A stretch of DNA of 6,537 nucleotides from Bacteroidales bacterium (GTDB taxonomy: Bacteria > Bacteroidota > Bacteroidia > Bacteroidales > DTU049): positions 1-6,537 of the forward strand of contig JAGPGB010000065.1 in NCBI GenBank assembly GCA_018056215.1, written 5' to 3'. The notes beneath the pieces were generated by a model. The model was not told the origin of the DNA. It did not search any database and saw only the letters and a program-made list of their open reading frames with translations. Below, one piece after another: positions 1-6,441 of the stretch. The stretch's first letter is position 1; each line of letters opens with the position of its first letter. The position numbers and the translations under genes were made by a program.

Positions 1-54
1 CTGTTGTTATTTAATTTTAACAATTTAGAACAACTGAACTAAAATCTAAAAAAT

Positions 55-1008
55 TTAATCTCTCTGATTTTCTTCAAATTTTTTAATAATTTTAGATACT
101 AAAGGATGCCGCATCACATCATTTTCATTAAGAAAAATAAAATTGATATCATCAATATTTCTAAGCATTTGACATGTTTGTAATAATCCAGATGCCTGAT
201 GTGGTGGTAAATCTATTTGGGTTACATCACCAGTAATAATAAATTTAGAATTTTCTCCCATACGAGTAAGGAACATTTTCATTTGTCCTAAAGTAGCATT
301 CTGAGCTTCATCTAAAATGACAAAAGCATTTTCTAAAGTTCTGCCACGCATGAAAGCAAGTGGTGCTATCTCTATTGTGCCATCTTCGAAATAGGAATTT
401 AGCTTGGCTGCTGGCAGCATATCATTGAGTGCATCATATAGAGGTTGCATATAAGGGTCGAGTTTTTCTTTAAGATCTCCAGGTAAAAAACCTAAATTTT
501 CCCCAGCTTCTACTGCAGGTCGTGTAAGAATAATTTTTTTAATTTTTTTATCTTTTAAAAACTTAACAGCTAGAGCTATAGCAGTGTATGTTTTGCCAGT
601 GCCAGCCGGACCTATACAAAACATCATATCATATTTATATATGGCACTGTACATACGTTTCTGATTTGGAGTACGTGCTTTTATCGGGATACCATTGCGA
701 CCATATAAGATTAAATCACTATCACCATTTATATCATTAGAGCTCTGCTCATCTTGGTCATAAAGCATCAAATTCACAATTTCATTATTTTCTATCTTAC
801 CTTGTTTATCAAACAAATCTAACAATAATTGAAATCTTTGATAAAAAATTTCTATCTCCTCATCCTCGCCGATGACTTTAACCATATCTCCACGAACGAT
901 AATTTTTAATTTAGGAAATAATTTTCTTATCAATTCAATATTAGAATCTTTGATACCATAGAAGCCACTATGATCAATCAGATGCAAATCAAAAGTTTTT
1001 TCACTCAT
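55..1008 (-). CDS. phoH: PhoH family P-loop ATPase (PhoH/YbeZ type)
   Basis: A 317-residue cytoplasmic ATPase of the PhoH family. The sequence shows a Walker A motif GPAGTGKT at residues 133-140, a Walker B motif FVILDEAQN at about 229-237, a sensor-like ITGD at 258-261 and the family's RHPLV near the C-terminus at 300-304. The segment TRPAVEAGENLGFLPG at about 162-177 is also characteristic. The N-terminal 100 or so residues, including a G-D-x-V-x-V-x-G stretch near 40-47, match the extension found in YbeZ-type members, so this is full length rather than the short form. Family knowledge: YbeZ-like proteins bind nucleotides, are linked to RNA metabolism and partner the endoribonuclease YbeY, but no ybeY gene lies in this window. 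The ATG at 1006-1008 is a natural start, 60 bases from the divergent gene, with a candidate promoter at 1045-1075. Family assignment is secure; the cellular role is inferred. Confidence 0.96.
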   Translation of the reverse strand: MSEKTFDLHLIDHSGFYGIKDSNIELIRKLFPKLKIIVRGDMVKVIGEDEEIEIFYQRFQLLLDLFDKQGKIENNEIVNLMLYDQDEQSSNDINGDSDLILYGRNGIPIKARTPNQKRMYSAIYKYDMMFCIGPAGTGKTYTAIALAVKFLKDKKIKKIILTRPAVEAGENLGFLPGDLKEKLDPYMQPLYDALNDMLPAAKLNSYFEDGTIEIAPLAFMRGRTLENAFVILDEAQNATLGQMKMFLTRMGENSKFIITGDVTQIDLPPHQASGLLQTCQMLRNIDDINFIFLNENDVMRHPLVSKIIKKFEENQRD

Positions 1009-1044
1009 TCAAATAAAAATTTTTATTTTTACACATTAATAATG

Positions 1045-1075
1045 CAAAATTACAAATAAAATTATTTAATGACAA
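1045..1075 (-). promoter_or_regulatory. Candidate Bacteroidota promoter for the PhoH gene
   Basis: Read on the minus strand, bases 1052-1045 are TAATTTTG, a full match to the Bacteroidota -7 consensus TAnnTTTG. A TTG at 1075-1073 lies 20 bases further upstream, where the -33 element is expected. Transcription would begin around 1035-1040, leaving a leader of roughly 30 bases before the ATG at 1008. The -33 part lies inside the first codons of the divergent gene. This is a consensus match only; such boxes are frequent by chance in AT-rich DNA. Confidence 0.5.
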
Positions 1076-1866
1076 TGCCGTATAATATAACTACAATCAC
1101 TGATTGGGGAATTAATAACCAGTATCTTAGTATTTTTTATGGTGAGTTATTAAAAAATAATATAAATACTACAGTCATAGTAACCTCTAATGATATACAT
1201 CCTAATGATTTTGCTACGGCACATTACTTATTTAGCTCTACTTGGCATCATTTCCCTGATAATACGATACATTTGATCTCTATTAATTCTAATATACCAC
1301 CAGAAAATGGCTTCCTTTATATTCAAGGTTTTAATCATCATTTCATCTGTCCTAATAATGGTTCTCTTTACCCTTTTATTAATAATAATTTTTTAGATTT
1401 ATCAATTTATAAAATCAAAAATGAAACAATCAGTTATAGTTCTTTTTATGAATTAGAATATTATATATTTGCTATTACTAATATATGTAACAGTATAGAT
1501 ATAAATAGCTGGACCACTCCGATAACTGATGAGAAATTAATAATACCATATTTTTTTCCTAAACCTCAATTTAATAATAATGTAGCAACTGGAGAAGTAA
1601 TACACATAGATAATTTCGGAAATATTATCACAAATATAAATTTTGATTTTTTCAGTGTTAATCTAATGAATAATAGATGGCAAATATCTCTAAGGCACTA
1701 TAAAATTTATAATCTGTATAATGGTTATATAGATGCAAATGATCAAAATATATTTGCTTTTTTTAATAGCCAAAAATTACTCGAGCTAGGTATAAAAGGA
1801 TACAATGCTAGTGAGCTATTAGGAGTCAAAAAAGGAGATAAAATTTATATAACGATAATCAATTAG
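1069..1866 (+). CDS. SAM hydroxide adenosyltransferase/halogenase-fold protein (DUF62 family), catalytic triad apparently lost
   Basis: A 265-residue protein of the DUF62 family, whose members cleave S-adenosylmethionine using hydroxide (most) or halide (fluorinase, chlorinase). Supporting features in order: an N-terminal TDWG at residues 11-14 (family TDFG), HHFPDNTIHLI at 60-70 (family FP-x-GT-[IV]-H), CPNNG at 94-98 (family PDNG), the linker-to-C-domain signature GEVIHIDNFGNIITNI at 175-190 with the ligand-contacting Asp181 and Asn185, and a C-terminal beta domain with FFNSQKLLELGI and LLGVKKGD. Length is normal. Aligned by eye with the archaeal hydroxide adenosyltransferase, the Asp, Arg and His of the catalytic triad fall on Asn73, Asn80 and Tyr127, and the usual D-[IV]-[ST]-H segment is VTSN at 38-41. 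Activity is therefore doubtful, or the chemistry differs. The start may be ATG 1069 or ATG 1075 (the protein begins M-T-M). No signal peptide. Its 3' end overlaps the converging protease gene by 8 bases. Confidence 0.85.
   Translation: MTMPYNITTITDWGINNQYLSIFYGELLKNNINTTVIVTSNDIHPNDFATAHYLFSSTWHHFPDNTIHLISINSNIPPENGFLYIQGFNHHFICPNNGSLYPFINNNFLDLSIYKIKNETISYSSFYELEYYIFAITNICNSIDINSWTTPITDEKLIIPYFFPKPQFNNNVATGEVIHIDNFGNIITNINFDFFSVNLMNNRWQISLRHYKIYNLYNGYIDANDQNIFAFFNSQKLLELGIKGYNASELLGVKKGDKIYITIIN
1859..1866. other. 8-base convergent overlap of two stop regions
   Basis: The plus-strand DUF62-like gene ends with TAG at 1864-1866, and the minus-strand protease gene ends with TGA at 1861-1859. 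The two coding regions therefore overlap tail to tail by 8 bases. No terminator hairpin is visible between them, so transcripts from either side probably run into the opposite gene. Confidence 0.9.
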
Positions 1867-2347
1867 TTTTATTGATATTCTCTAATAATTCATTATAATA
1901 TTTTTTGAGAAATCTTTTAGAAGGTAAATAGAAAGAAATCATATTATTTTTAAAATCTATTTTGGCATTAAATAAAGATAATAAATCTATGCCTAAGACT
2001 GCATCAAATGATTTAAAATTTTCTAATGAACTTTGATTTTTAATAAAAGAAAAATTTGTGGCTACTACCAAAATATTATTCAATAATTTATCACCAATCA
2101 AGAAATTTTTGATAGGGACAATAGCAACCTCATTAATAGTATCACTGAAAGTGATGATAGGATTTTCATTTAAGTTAATACATTGACTGAAACTTTCTAA
2201 TTGTTTAGCTAATTCCATAGAGATGACAGTATTAGTAGCTCCAGTATCTATCAAAAAATCCACAGAGTGATCATCTATAGATAAATTTACAAAATAATGA
2301 GCTCCGCTCATATCATACGAATGTTTATAAATAGGAAGAGTAATCAT
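1859..2347 (-). CDS. Retropepsin-like (clan AA) aspartic protease
   Basis: A 162-residue single-domain protein with the clan AA aspartic protease signature. The catalytic motif is FLIDTGATNTVIS at residues 31-43 (Asp34-Thr-Gly), followed by a helix-forming stretch. The second hallmark, a hydrophobic-Gly motif AVLGIDLL at about 116-123, is followed by AKIDFKNNMI at 128-137, a strand seen in bacterial 'aspartyl protease' domains related to gag-type enzymes. With one DTG it would act as a homodimer, as retropepsins do. An in-frame TAG at 2354-2356, just upstream of the ATG, rules out a longer N-terminus, so the lack of a signal peptide is real and the product looks cytoplasmic. It starts 19 bases after the receptor stop codon, which suggests co-transcription and possibly translational coupling. 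The substrate is unknown. It could also be a non-proteolytic fold relative, but the DTG-A/S motif is intact. Confidence 0.85.
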   Translation of the reverse strand: MITLPIYKHSYDMSGAHYFVNLSIDDHSVDFLIDTGATNTVISMELAKQLESFSQCINLNENPIITFSDTINEVAIVPIKNFLIGDKLLNNILVVATNFSFIKNQSSLENFKSFDAVLGIDLLSLFNAKIDFKNNMISFYLPSKRFLKKYYNELLENINKTN

Positions 2348-2366
2348 AAAAATCTATTAAAAAGAA

Positions 2367-4670
2367 TTAAAATCTCATACTAAAACTAATGCTAGGCATT
2401 ATAGGTAATTGATAAACTGTTTCACCAGTTACTCTATCAATATAAAATATATTTTTTCTATTATATACATTAGTGATGCTCGCTACTGCATCTAAAGTTA
2501 CAGTTTCTGAGATATTAAATTTGTGAGTATAGCTGAGGTCCAATCTATGATAAGTTGGCAATCTACCATTATTAATATCACCATATAAAATACCTAAAAA
2601 ATCATTAGTACTTAAAATATCATTGCTTAGATTAGTAAAAGTAGCTTGAGGATAATAGCCAGCAGTTTGAGTAAAAGCAAATCCAGAGCCAAAGTTCCAC
2701 CTTAGAGATACTTCATTATTATTTAAATTACCCCATTTATAAGTTGACAAGAAATTGAGATTATGACGTCTATCATAATGTGGAGGATAAACTGTATAAC
2801 CATCATCTCTGTGTATAAAACCAAATGAGTAAGCTATCCAAATATAAATAGATTTTTTCTCATATTTCACAGACACATCTACACCCTCAGCATCACCAGA
2901 CTCTATAATAAAATCTTTTTTTAGCTCGTCAGGTTTATCAGAATATTCTTCAGTATCATCATAGATTTTATTTCTATTAAGGTTTTGTAAAATAGAAAAG
3001 TTTTTAAAATATGGTTCTATATTAATAGCAAAATAATTATTCGGATTTATTTCGAAACCTAAAATAATATGTTGAGCTTTTTGTAGACGAGAATTTACTG
3101 GTTCATCTTTATAAGTATCTGGCAGATTATCACTACCTGATAAAAAACCATAAAATAAGTTCACCACATCTCTATCATCTGAAGCACTTATGAGATTTTG
3201 AGAATAAAGGCCAGCAGCAAATTTAATTCTAAATTTTTCTGATAAATTATATTTAATAGCTAACCTAGGCTCTGGTGAAACTTCTGATAAGCTACCATAA
3301 TATTGAAAACGAAAACCAGGCTCTATAATAAATTTTTTAGTAAAAATTTTACCTTTAACAAATACACCTATTTCAGTAGTATTTTCTACCTGGCTAATCA
3401 AACGCAAGGCTTCTGTATAGTATTGAAAATCTGTTTTATAACCATATAACTCTATACCATAGTTGATTTGAGAATTTTTTTGAAAATAATTTGTTACATT
3501 GAGACCAAGATTAAATCCATTAATATCAGATTCTTTAGGTAAATTAGTAGGGTCTGTAAGAATAATACCATAGTCTGAGTAGGAAAATCTAAAATTCAGA
3601 AGTGAAAGATTACCTTCTGGGATAATAAAAAAACTAGAACCTATGCCATTAGATTTCCATTTAAAATCAGCTATGTTACTATATTTGACATGATCATTAT
3701 AGTTAAATCCATTCACAAATAATTTTGAACCATTAGGCATAGAATAGGTTATTTTACCATAAAAATCTTGGTAGTCAAAAGGTAGACCATCCTCATCAAT
3801 ATATTTATAAAATACTTTAGAGGATTGTGGTAAATAAGAATTTTTAGCAGACAATACAAAGGTGAGAGTACCTTTATTAGGGTCATTATTTAGATTACGA
3901 ATAATGGGACCTTCTAAAAGAACATTAGCACCAAAAGTAGATAAGCCAATCATGCCAGAAAACTTTTTAGCATTACCATCTCTAAGGTTGATATCCATAA
4001 TAGATGAAATCCTATCACCATATTCAGCATTAAAGCCACCCGTGTATATATCAGCATTACGTATCAGCTCAGTCTCTATCACTGAGAATAAACCAATAGA
4101 GTGAAAAGGATTATAAATAGTGATGCCATCAAGTATCATTTTGTTTTGCACCGGACTACCACCACGAATATATAGCTGCCCACCTTGATCACCAGTAAAA
4201 ATAACTCCTGGTAAAACTTGAATGTATTGAGCTATATCGGGCATACCAATAGACGGTATACTTGTAACTTGTTTAGCAGTTAATTTAATTACAGAAGTTT
4301 TAGTTTCTAAAGTATCTTCACTATGTGTAGCCGTTACTTCGACTTTTTGCAGATTTATTGATCGCTCATTTAAATAATATTTTCTTGTAATAATGTCTCC
4401 TGCTTTTAGATTAAACTCTTCTTGCAGCGTATCATAACCGATAGTTGTAATTTTCAAAGTATAAGTACCAGGTTTAATACCAGTAATAACAAAATATCCA
4501 TTAATATCTGTGCTAGAACCATAGCTAGTTCCAGCTAAATAAACGTTAGTAAATAGTATTGGCTCACCAGTTGCTTTATCATAAACAAATCCTCTAACTG
4601 TAGCTGATTGACTATAAATATTTATAGATAAAAATACAAATGTCATCAAAATCAAACTTATTTTTCTCAT
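2367..4670 (-). CDS. TonB-dependent outer-membrane receptor with carboxypeptidase-regulatory-like N-terminal domain
   Basis: A 767-residue outer-membrane receptor. Residues 1 to about 21 form a signal peptide (MRK, hydrophobic core, then YSQ). Residues about 23-100 are a carboxypeptidase-regulatory-like beta domain (VRGFVYDKATGEPI ... GTSYGSSTDINGYF ... GTYTLKITTIGY). The plug follows at about 108-232, with LQKVEVTAT, IAQYIQVLPGV at 146-156, YIRGGSPVQNKMILDGI at 167-183 and GGFNAEYGDRISSIMDI at 211-227. The rest is a 22-strand-type barrel ending in alternating residues and a terminal Phe (SFSMRF), the usual BAM recognition ending. At this length, and with no SusD gene beside it, it is not a classic SusC glycan transporter; the ligand cannot be read from the sequence. 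The start has a candidate promoter 30 bases upstream, and the aspartic protease gene follows after 19 bases. A plus-strand open frame inside it (3862-4104) is a shadow. Confidence 0.95.
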   Translation of the reverse strand: MRKISLILMTFVFLSINIYSQSATVRGFVYDKATGEPILFTNVYLAGTSYGSSTDINGYFVITGIKPGTYTLKITTIGYDTLQEEFNLKAGDIITRKYYLNERSINLQKVEVTATHSEDTLETKTSVIKLTAKQVTSIPSIGMPDIAQYIQVLPGVIFTGDQGGQLYIRGGSPVQNKMILDGITIYNPFHSIGLFSVIETELIRNADIYTGGFNAEYGDRISSIMDINLRDGNAKKFSGMIGLSTFGANVLLEGPIIRNLNNDPNKGTLTFVLSAKNSYLPQSSKVFYKYIDEDGLPFDYQDFYGKITYSMPNGSKLFVNGFNYNDHVKYSNIADFKWKSNGIGSSFFIIPEGNLSLLNFRFSYSDYGIILTDPTNLPKESDINGFNLGLNVTNYFQKNSQINYGIELYGYKTDFQYYTEALRLISQVENTTEIGVFVKGKIFTKKFIIEPGFRFQYYGSLSEVSPEPRLAIKYNLSEKFRIKFAAGLYSQNLISASDDRDVVNLFYGFLSGSDNLPDTYKDEPVNSRLQKAQHIILGFEINPNNYFAINIEPYFKNFSILQNLNRNKIYDDTEEYSDKPDELKKDFIIESGDAEGVDVSVKYEKKSIYIWIAYSFGFIHRDDGYTVYPPHYDRRHNLNFLSTYKWGNLNNNEVSLRWNFGSGFAFTQTAGYYPQATFTNLSNDILSTNDFLGILYGDINNGRLPTYHRLDLSYTHKFNISETVTLDAVASITNVYNRKNIFYIDRVTGETVYQLPIMPSISFSMRF

Positions 4671-4820
4671 AATATCTCAAAAAATTAGTAAATATTGCAC
4701 AAAGATAAGAGTATTTTTAGAAATTTAAGAGAAAAAATTTTTTAATTTTAAACAACATTAAAATATTTCAACTAGTTTTCAAAAAATTGCTATTGCTGGT
4801 TTTATCTCAAAGTTCATTTA
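4671..4820. other. Intergenic spacer between the DUF3108 and receptor genes
   Basis: 150 very AT-rich bases with no supportable open frame. It contains the receptor's candidate promoter (4700-4707), an A6T6 block at 4732-4743 and a short palindrome AACTAGTT at 4770-4777. No GC-rich hairpin with a T-tract is seen after the DUF3108 stop, so read-through from that gene into the receptor gene remains possible. Confidence 0.6.
4700..4707 (-). promoter_or_regulatory. Candidate -7 box for the receptor gene
   Basis: On the minus strand bases 4707-4700 read TATCTTTG, a full match to the Bacteroidota -7 consensus TAnnTTTG. Transcription from it would start near 4693 and give a leader of about 20-25 bases before the ATG at 4670. 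No good TTTG -33 element is found 19-21 bases upstream, so support is partial. If real, the receptor-protease pair is transcribed separately from the DUF3108 gene. Confidence 0.45.
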
Positions 4821-5630
4821 TTATTCTATTTTGCTGGCTAATGGATTTCGTAAATTTTCATATTCATACAATTCTACTCTAACATTTCCCAATCGTATTT
4901 TGCATGTTACATAGATAGGGATCTGATTAAGGTCTGTAGTAAAATATGCTTTTATAGCATAAGGATTTTTGAATACGTTGCCTATTTGTACTTCTGGCAT
5001 TACATAATAACAATCAAAAGTACCATTATCTATTTTTATTTTTTCTTTACCACCAAAAGCCACCCTAGATTTGTAAATTTCATCTTCGAAAACATATTTT
5101 ACTTCAAAAATATTACCTGGTTTCATTTTAGAAAAATCCATATTCCTTCCCCAATAAATCGCTGAAATCATATCTTGCATATAAGGATCTACCTTAAAAA
5201 CTGAATTTATATTTTTTATTTTATCAATAAATTGAGCTTGATTATTAGATTGATTTATGTTTATTTGTTGCTCTGCTCTATATTTACCTTCTTTTGCATT
5301 TCTCAAAAACATCCACGGCACTAGAGATAAAGTATCTATATAAGTATCAAATCTATCATCCACATATATTACCCAATCCCATTTTTTAAATGTTTTGCCA
5401 CTAATAATAGCATGATAGCAAGGTCTATTATTTATATATTCTATATTAGGTGAAACCATCATGGTAGCATATGCAGCAAATATTTTCCCTGTAATAAATG
5501 AATCAAAATAAACCACATATGTTAATTTCTCTCCTTGTTTGAAAGCTTTATTATTTAATTGCTTCAATTCTTGTGAATGAATATTTAAAACAAATATTAT
5601 CAATGATATAAATAAAATCACTTTTTTCAT
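4821..5630 (-). CDS. Exported DUF3108 domain protein
   Basis: A 269-residue protein with an N-terminal signal peptide (MKKVILFISLIIFVLNIHSQ, cleavage near residue 20, no lipobox Cys), so probably periplasmic and soluble. The body matches DUF3108: FKQGEKLTYVVYF-x6-GK at about 30-49, NNRPCYHAIISGKT at 67-80, WVIYVDDRFDTYID at 86-99, FLRNAKEGKY at 108-117, GTFDCYYVMPEVQIG at 203-217 and a C-terminal TTDLNQIPIYVTCKIRLGNVR region at 231-251. Family length and segment order are normal. DUF3108 proteins have no firmly established biochemical role; in Bacteroidota they are usually exported beta-rich proteins, and nothing here reveals an active site. It lies on the same strand upstream of the receptor and protease genes and is divergent from rseC. 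A poor promoter match (TA-AAG-TTTG, one extra base in the -7 spacer) reads at 5664-5656. Confidence 0.9.
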   Translation of the reverse strand: MKKVILFISLIIFVLNIHSQELKQLNNKAFKQGEKLTYVVYFDSFITGKIFAAYATMMVSPNIEYINNRPCYHAIISGKTFKKWDWVIYVDDRFDTYIDTLSLVPWMFLRNAKEGKYRAEQQININQSNNQAQFIDKIKNINSVFKVDPYMQDMISAIYWGRNMDFSKMKPGNIFEVKYVFEDEIYKSRVAFGGKEKIKIDNGTFDCYYVMPEVQIGNVFKNPYAIKAYFTTDLNQIPIYVTCKIRLGNVRVELYEYENLRNPLASKIE

Positions 5631-5695
5631 AATTCTTATTTGTGAAATTTTAAAACAAACTTTATGCCAGTAAAAGATATTTATGATTTTTTTTG

Positions 5696-5703
5696 TATTT
5701 TTG
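5696..5703 (+). promoter_or_regulatory. Candidate -7 box for rseC
   Basis: Bases 5696-5703 read TATTTTTG, a full match to the Bacteroidota TAnnTTTG -7 consensus. It lies 21 bases before the ATG at 5725, so the leader would be short (about 15 bases). No clear TTTG occurs at the -33 distance. The surrounding T-rich tract makes a chance match possible. Confidence 0.4.
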
Positions 5704-5724
5704 TAATAATAAAACTACAATCTT

Positions 5725-6147
5725 ATGAAAGAAGAAATAACTCATGAAGGGGTTATAACGCAAATAAAAAATGATACTATAGAGGTAACAGTGAGGGCTA
5801 CAGGCGCTTGTGGTTCTTGTGATTTAAAAAATACTTGCATTTCTACCGAGAGTGCCGAAAAAAAGATAATTATTCCTCGTGAAGGTTATGAAGATTATAA
5901 AATTGGCGATAATGTAATTATTAGCTCTACCACTAATCAAGGCTATTTGGCTGTTATTTTAGTTTATGTTTTACCAGTAATATTAATGGTGGCATTGTAT
6001 TTCATTAGTTTCTCACATTTCAAAAATGAATTAATATCTGCTAGTATTTCTGTGGGTTCTATTGTTATTTACTTTGTTTTAGTTCATTTTATAAATCCAT
6101 GGCTAAAAAATAAGATATCTTTTAAGCTAAAGCATAATGATGTTTAA
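5725..6147 (+). CDS. rseC: RseC-family (SoxR_reducing/RseC_MucC) inner-membrane protein
   Basis: A 140-residue membrane protein. The N-terminal domain has HEGVITQIKNDTIEVTV at residues 7-23 and a cysteine cluster ACGSCDLKNTC with Cys29, Cys32 and Cys38 (C-x2-C-x5-C), then a short beta segment ending KIGDNVIIS at 59-67. Two transmembrane helices follow, about 73-95 and 104-124, and then a basic tail. This is the RseC/MucC architecture: in Proteobacteria RseC takes part in SoxR reduction with the Rsx/Rnf complex and modulates sigma-E control. In Bacteroidota the gene typically precedes rnfB and the rest of the Na+-translocating ferredoxin:NAD+ oxidoreductase genes. Here no rnf gene follows; the next 294 bases are non-coding and then an opposing frame begins. 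The cysteines probably bind a metal or Fe-S centre or are redox-active, which is inferred. Start: the only ATG before the conserved domain. Confidence 0.9.
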   Translation: MKEEITHEGVITQIKNDTIEVTVRATGACGSCDLKNTCISTESAEKKIIIPREGYEDYKIGDNVIISSTTNQGYLAVILVYVLPVILMVALYFISFSHFKNELISASISVGSIVIYFVLVHFINPWLKNKISFKLKHNDV

Positions 6148-6196
6148 TAAGCTTCTGAGAAGATAGTATTGCATTTTAAATTTATAAGAAGTTTAT
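6147..6196 (+). other. Possible RNA hairpin at the rseC stop codon
   Basis: Bases 6147-6156 can pair with 6187-6196 in a 10-base-pair stem (one G-U pair), enclosing a 30-base AT-rich loop. It begins at the last base of the rseC stop codon and could shape or end the rseC transcript. It has no trailing T-tract and is AT-rich, so calling it a terminator is not justified. Confidence 0.25.
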
Positions 6197-6198
6197 AA

Positions 6199-6263
6199 GG
6201 AGAAGCGGAGATTGAGTGACGGTAAGACTGGGTGATGGGGAAAAGAAGGTGATTAGTTGAGAA
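6199..6263 (+). repeat. Degenerate G-rich array with 8-base period
   Basis: Eight consecutive 8-base units, with one extra A at 6247, share a loose consensus GGtGAttg; examples are GGAGATTG (6207-6214), GGTGATGG (6231-6238) and GGTGATTA (6248-6255). The fifth base is A in all eight units and the fourth is G in seven. Within 6199-6260 I count 27 G against 3 C in 62 bases, about 48% G+C, in otherwise very AT-rich DNA. The array has no open frame of note. It looks like a decayed short tandem repeat; its function is unknown. Confidence 0.6.
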
Positions 6264-6294
6264 ATTTAGTTGTTTAAAAGGTATAAAATTCTAA

Positions 6295-6314
6295 TTAAAC
6301 TATTTTAAACTATT
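6295..6314 (+). repeat. Tandem duplication of 10 bases
   Basis: TTAAACTATT occurs twice with no gap, at 6295-6304 and 6305-6314, both copies exact. It lies in the intergenic stretch downstream of the G-rich array. It could be replication slippage or a pair of binding sites; nothing further distinguishes these. Confidence 0.8.
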
Positions 6315-6340
6315 ATTTTTCTCTTTGTTTAATTGTAAAT

Positions 6341-6376
6341 TAATCACTAAACTTGTTTTATGTTGTAGAGTGATTA
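6341..6376. repeat. Inverted repeat, 8-base perfect arms, 20-base loop
   Basis: TAATCACT at 6341-6348 is the exact reverse complement of AGTGATTA at 6369-6376, separated by 20 bases. It lies between converging genes, 66 bases past the probable stop (6442) of the edge gene, so it could be a weak 3' hairpin of that transcript. There is no T-tract. Chance occurrence in AT-rich DNA is possible. Confidence 0.4.
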
Positions 6377-6441
6377 CTCAAAAATAGCTCTAAATCTGAA
6401 TGCACTGGAAGTGAAAATCATGCAGGATTTATATCTAAAAA

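Larger units (their letters stand above)
6148..6441. other. Non-coding stretch with repeats between rseC and the edge gene
   Basis: 294 bases with no supportable gene on either strand; open frames are under about 20 codons. Its contents are a hairpin after rseC, a G-rich array with 8-base period (6199-6263), a 10-base tandem duplication (6295-6314) and an inverted repeat with 8-base arms (6341-6376). No tRNA-like cloverleaf or known riboswitch could be recognised by eye. The flanking genes converge on it, so promoters are not expected unless it encodes a small RNA. Confidence 0.6.

Noticed and set aside
3..34. Six-base inverted repeat GTTGTT/AACAAC with a 20-base loop downstream of PhoH as a terminator
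   Set aside because: The stem is short, the loop long and there is no following T-tract inside the window; support is too weak.
1..42. Plus-strand frame open from the left edge for 13 codons to a TAA at 40-42
   Set aside because: Too short to distinguish from chance, although it could be the tail of a gene converging on PhoH.
3862..4104. 80-codon plus-strand open frame
   Set aside because: It lies wholly inside the receptor gene on the opposite strand, over the conserved plug region, and its translation shows no recognisable domain; it is a shadow.
4732..4743. A6T6 block as a terminator for the DUF3108 gene
   Set aside because: It is a plain homopolymer palindrome with no loop or GC stem, about 80 bases beyond the stop; similar runs are common in this sequence.
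6199..6263. CRISPR-like array
   Set aside because: Units are 8 bases, contiguous and degenerate, with no spacers and no cas genes nearby.
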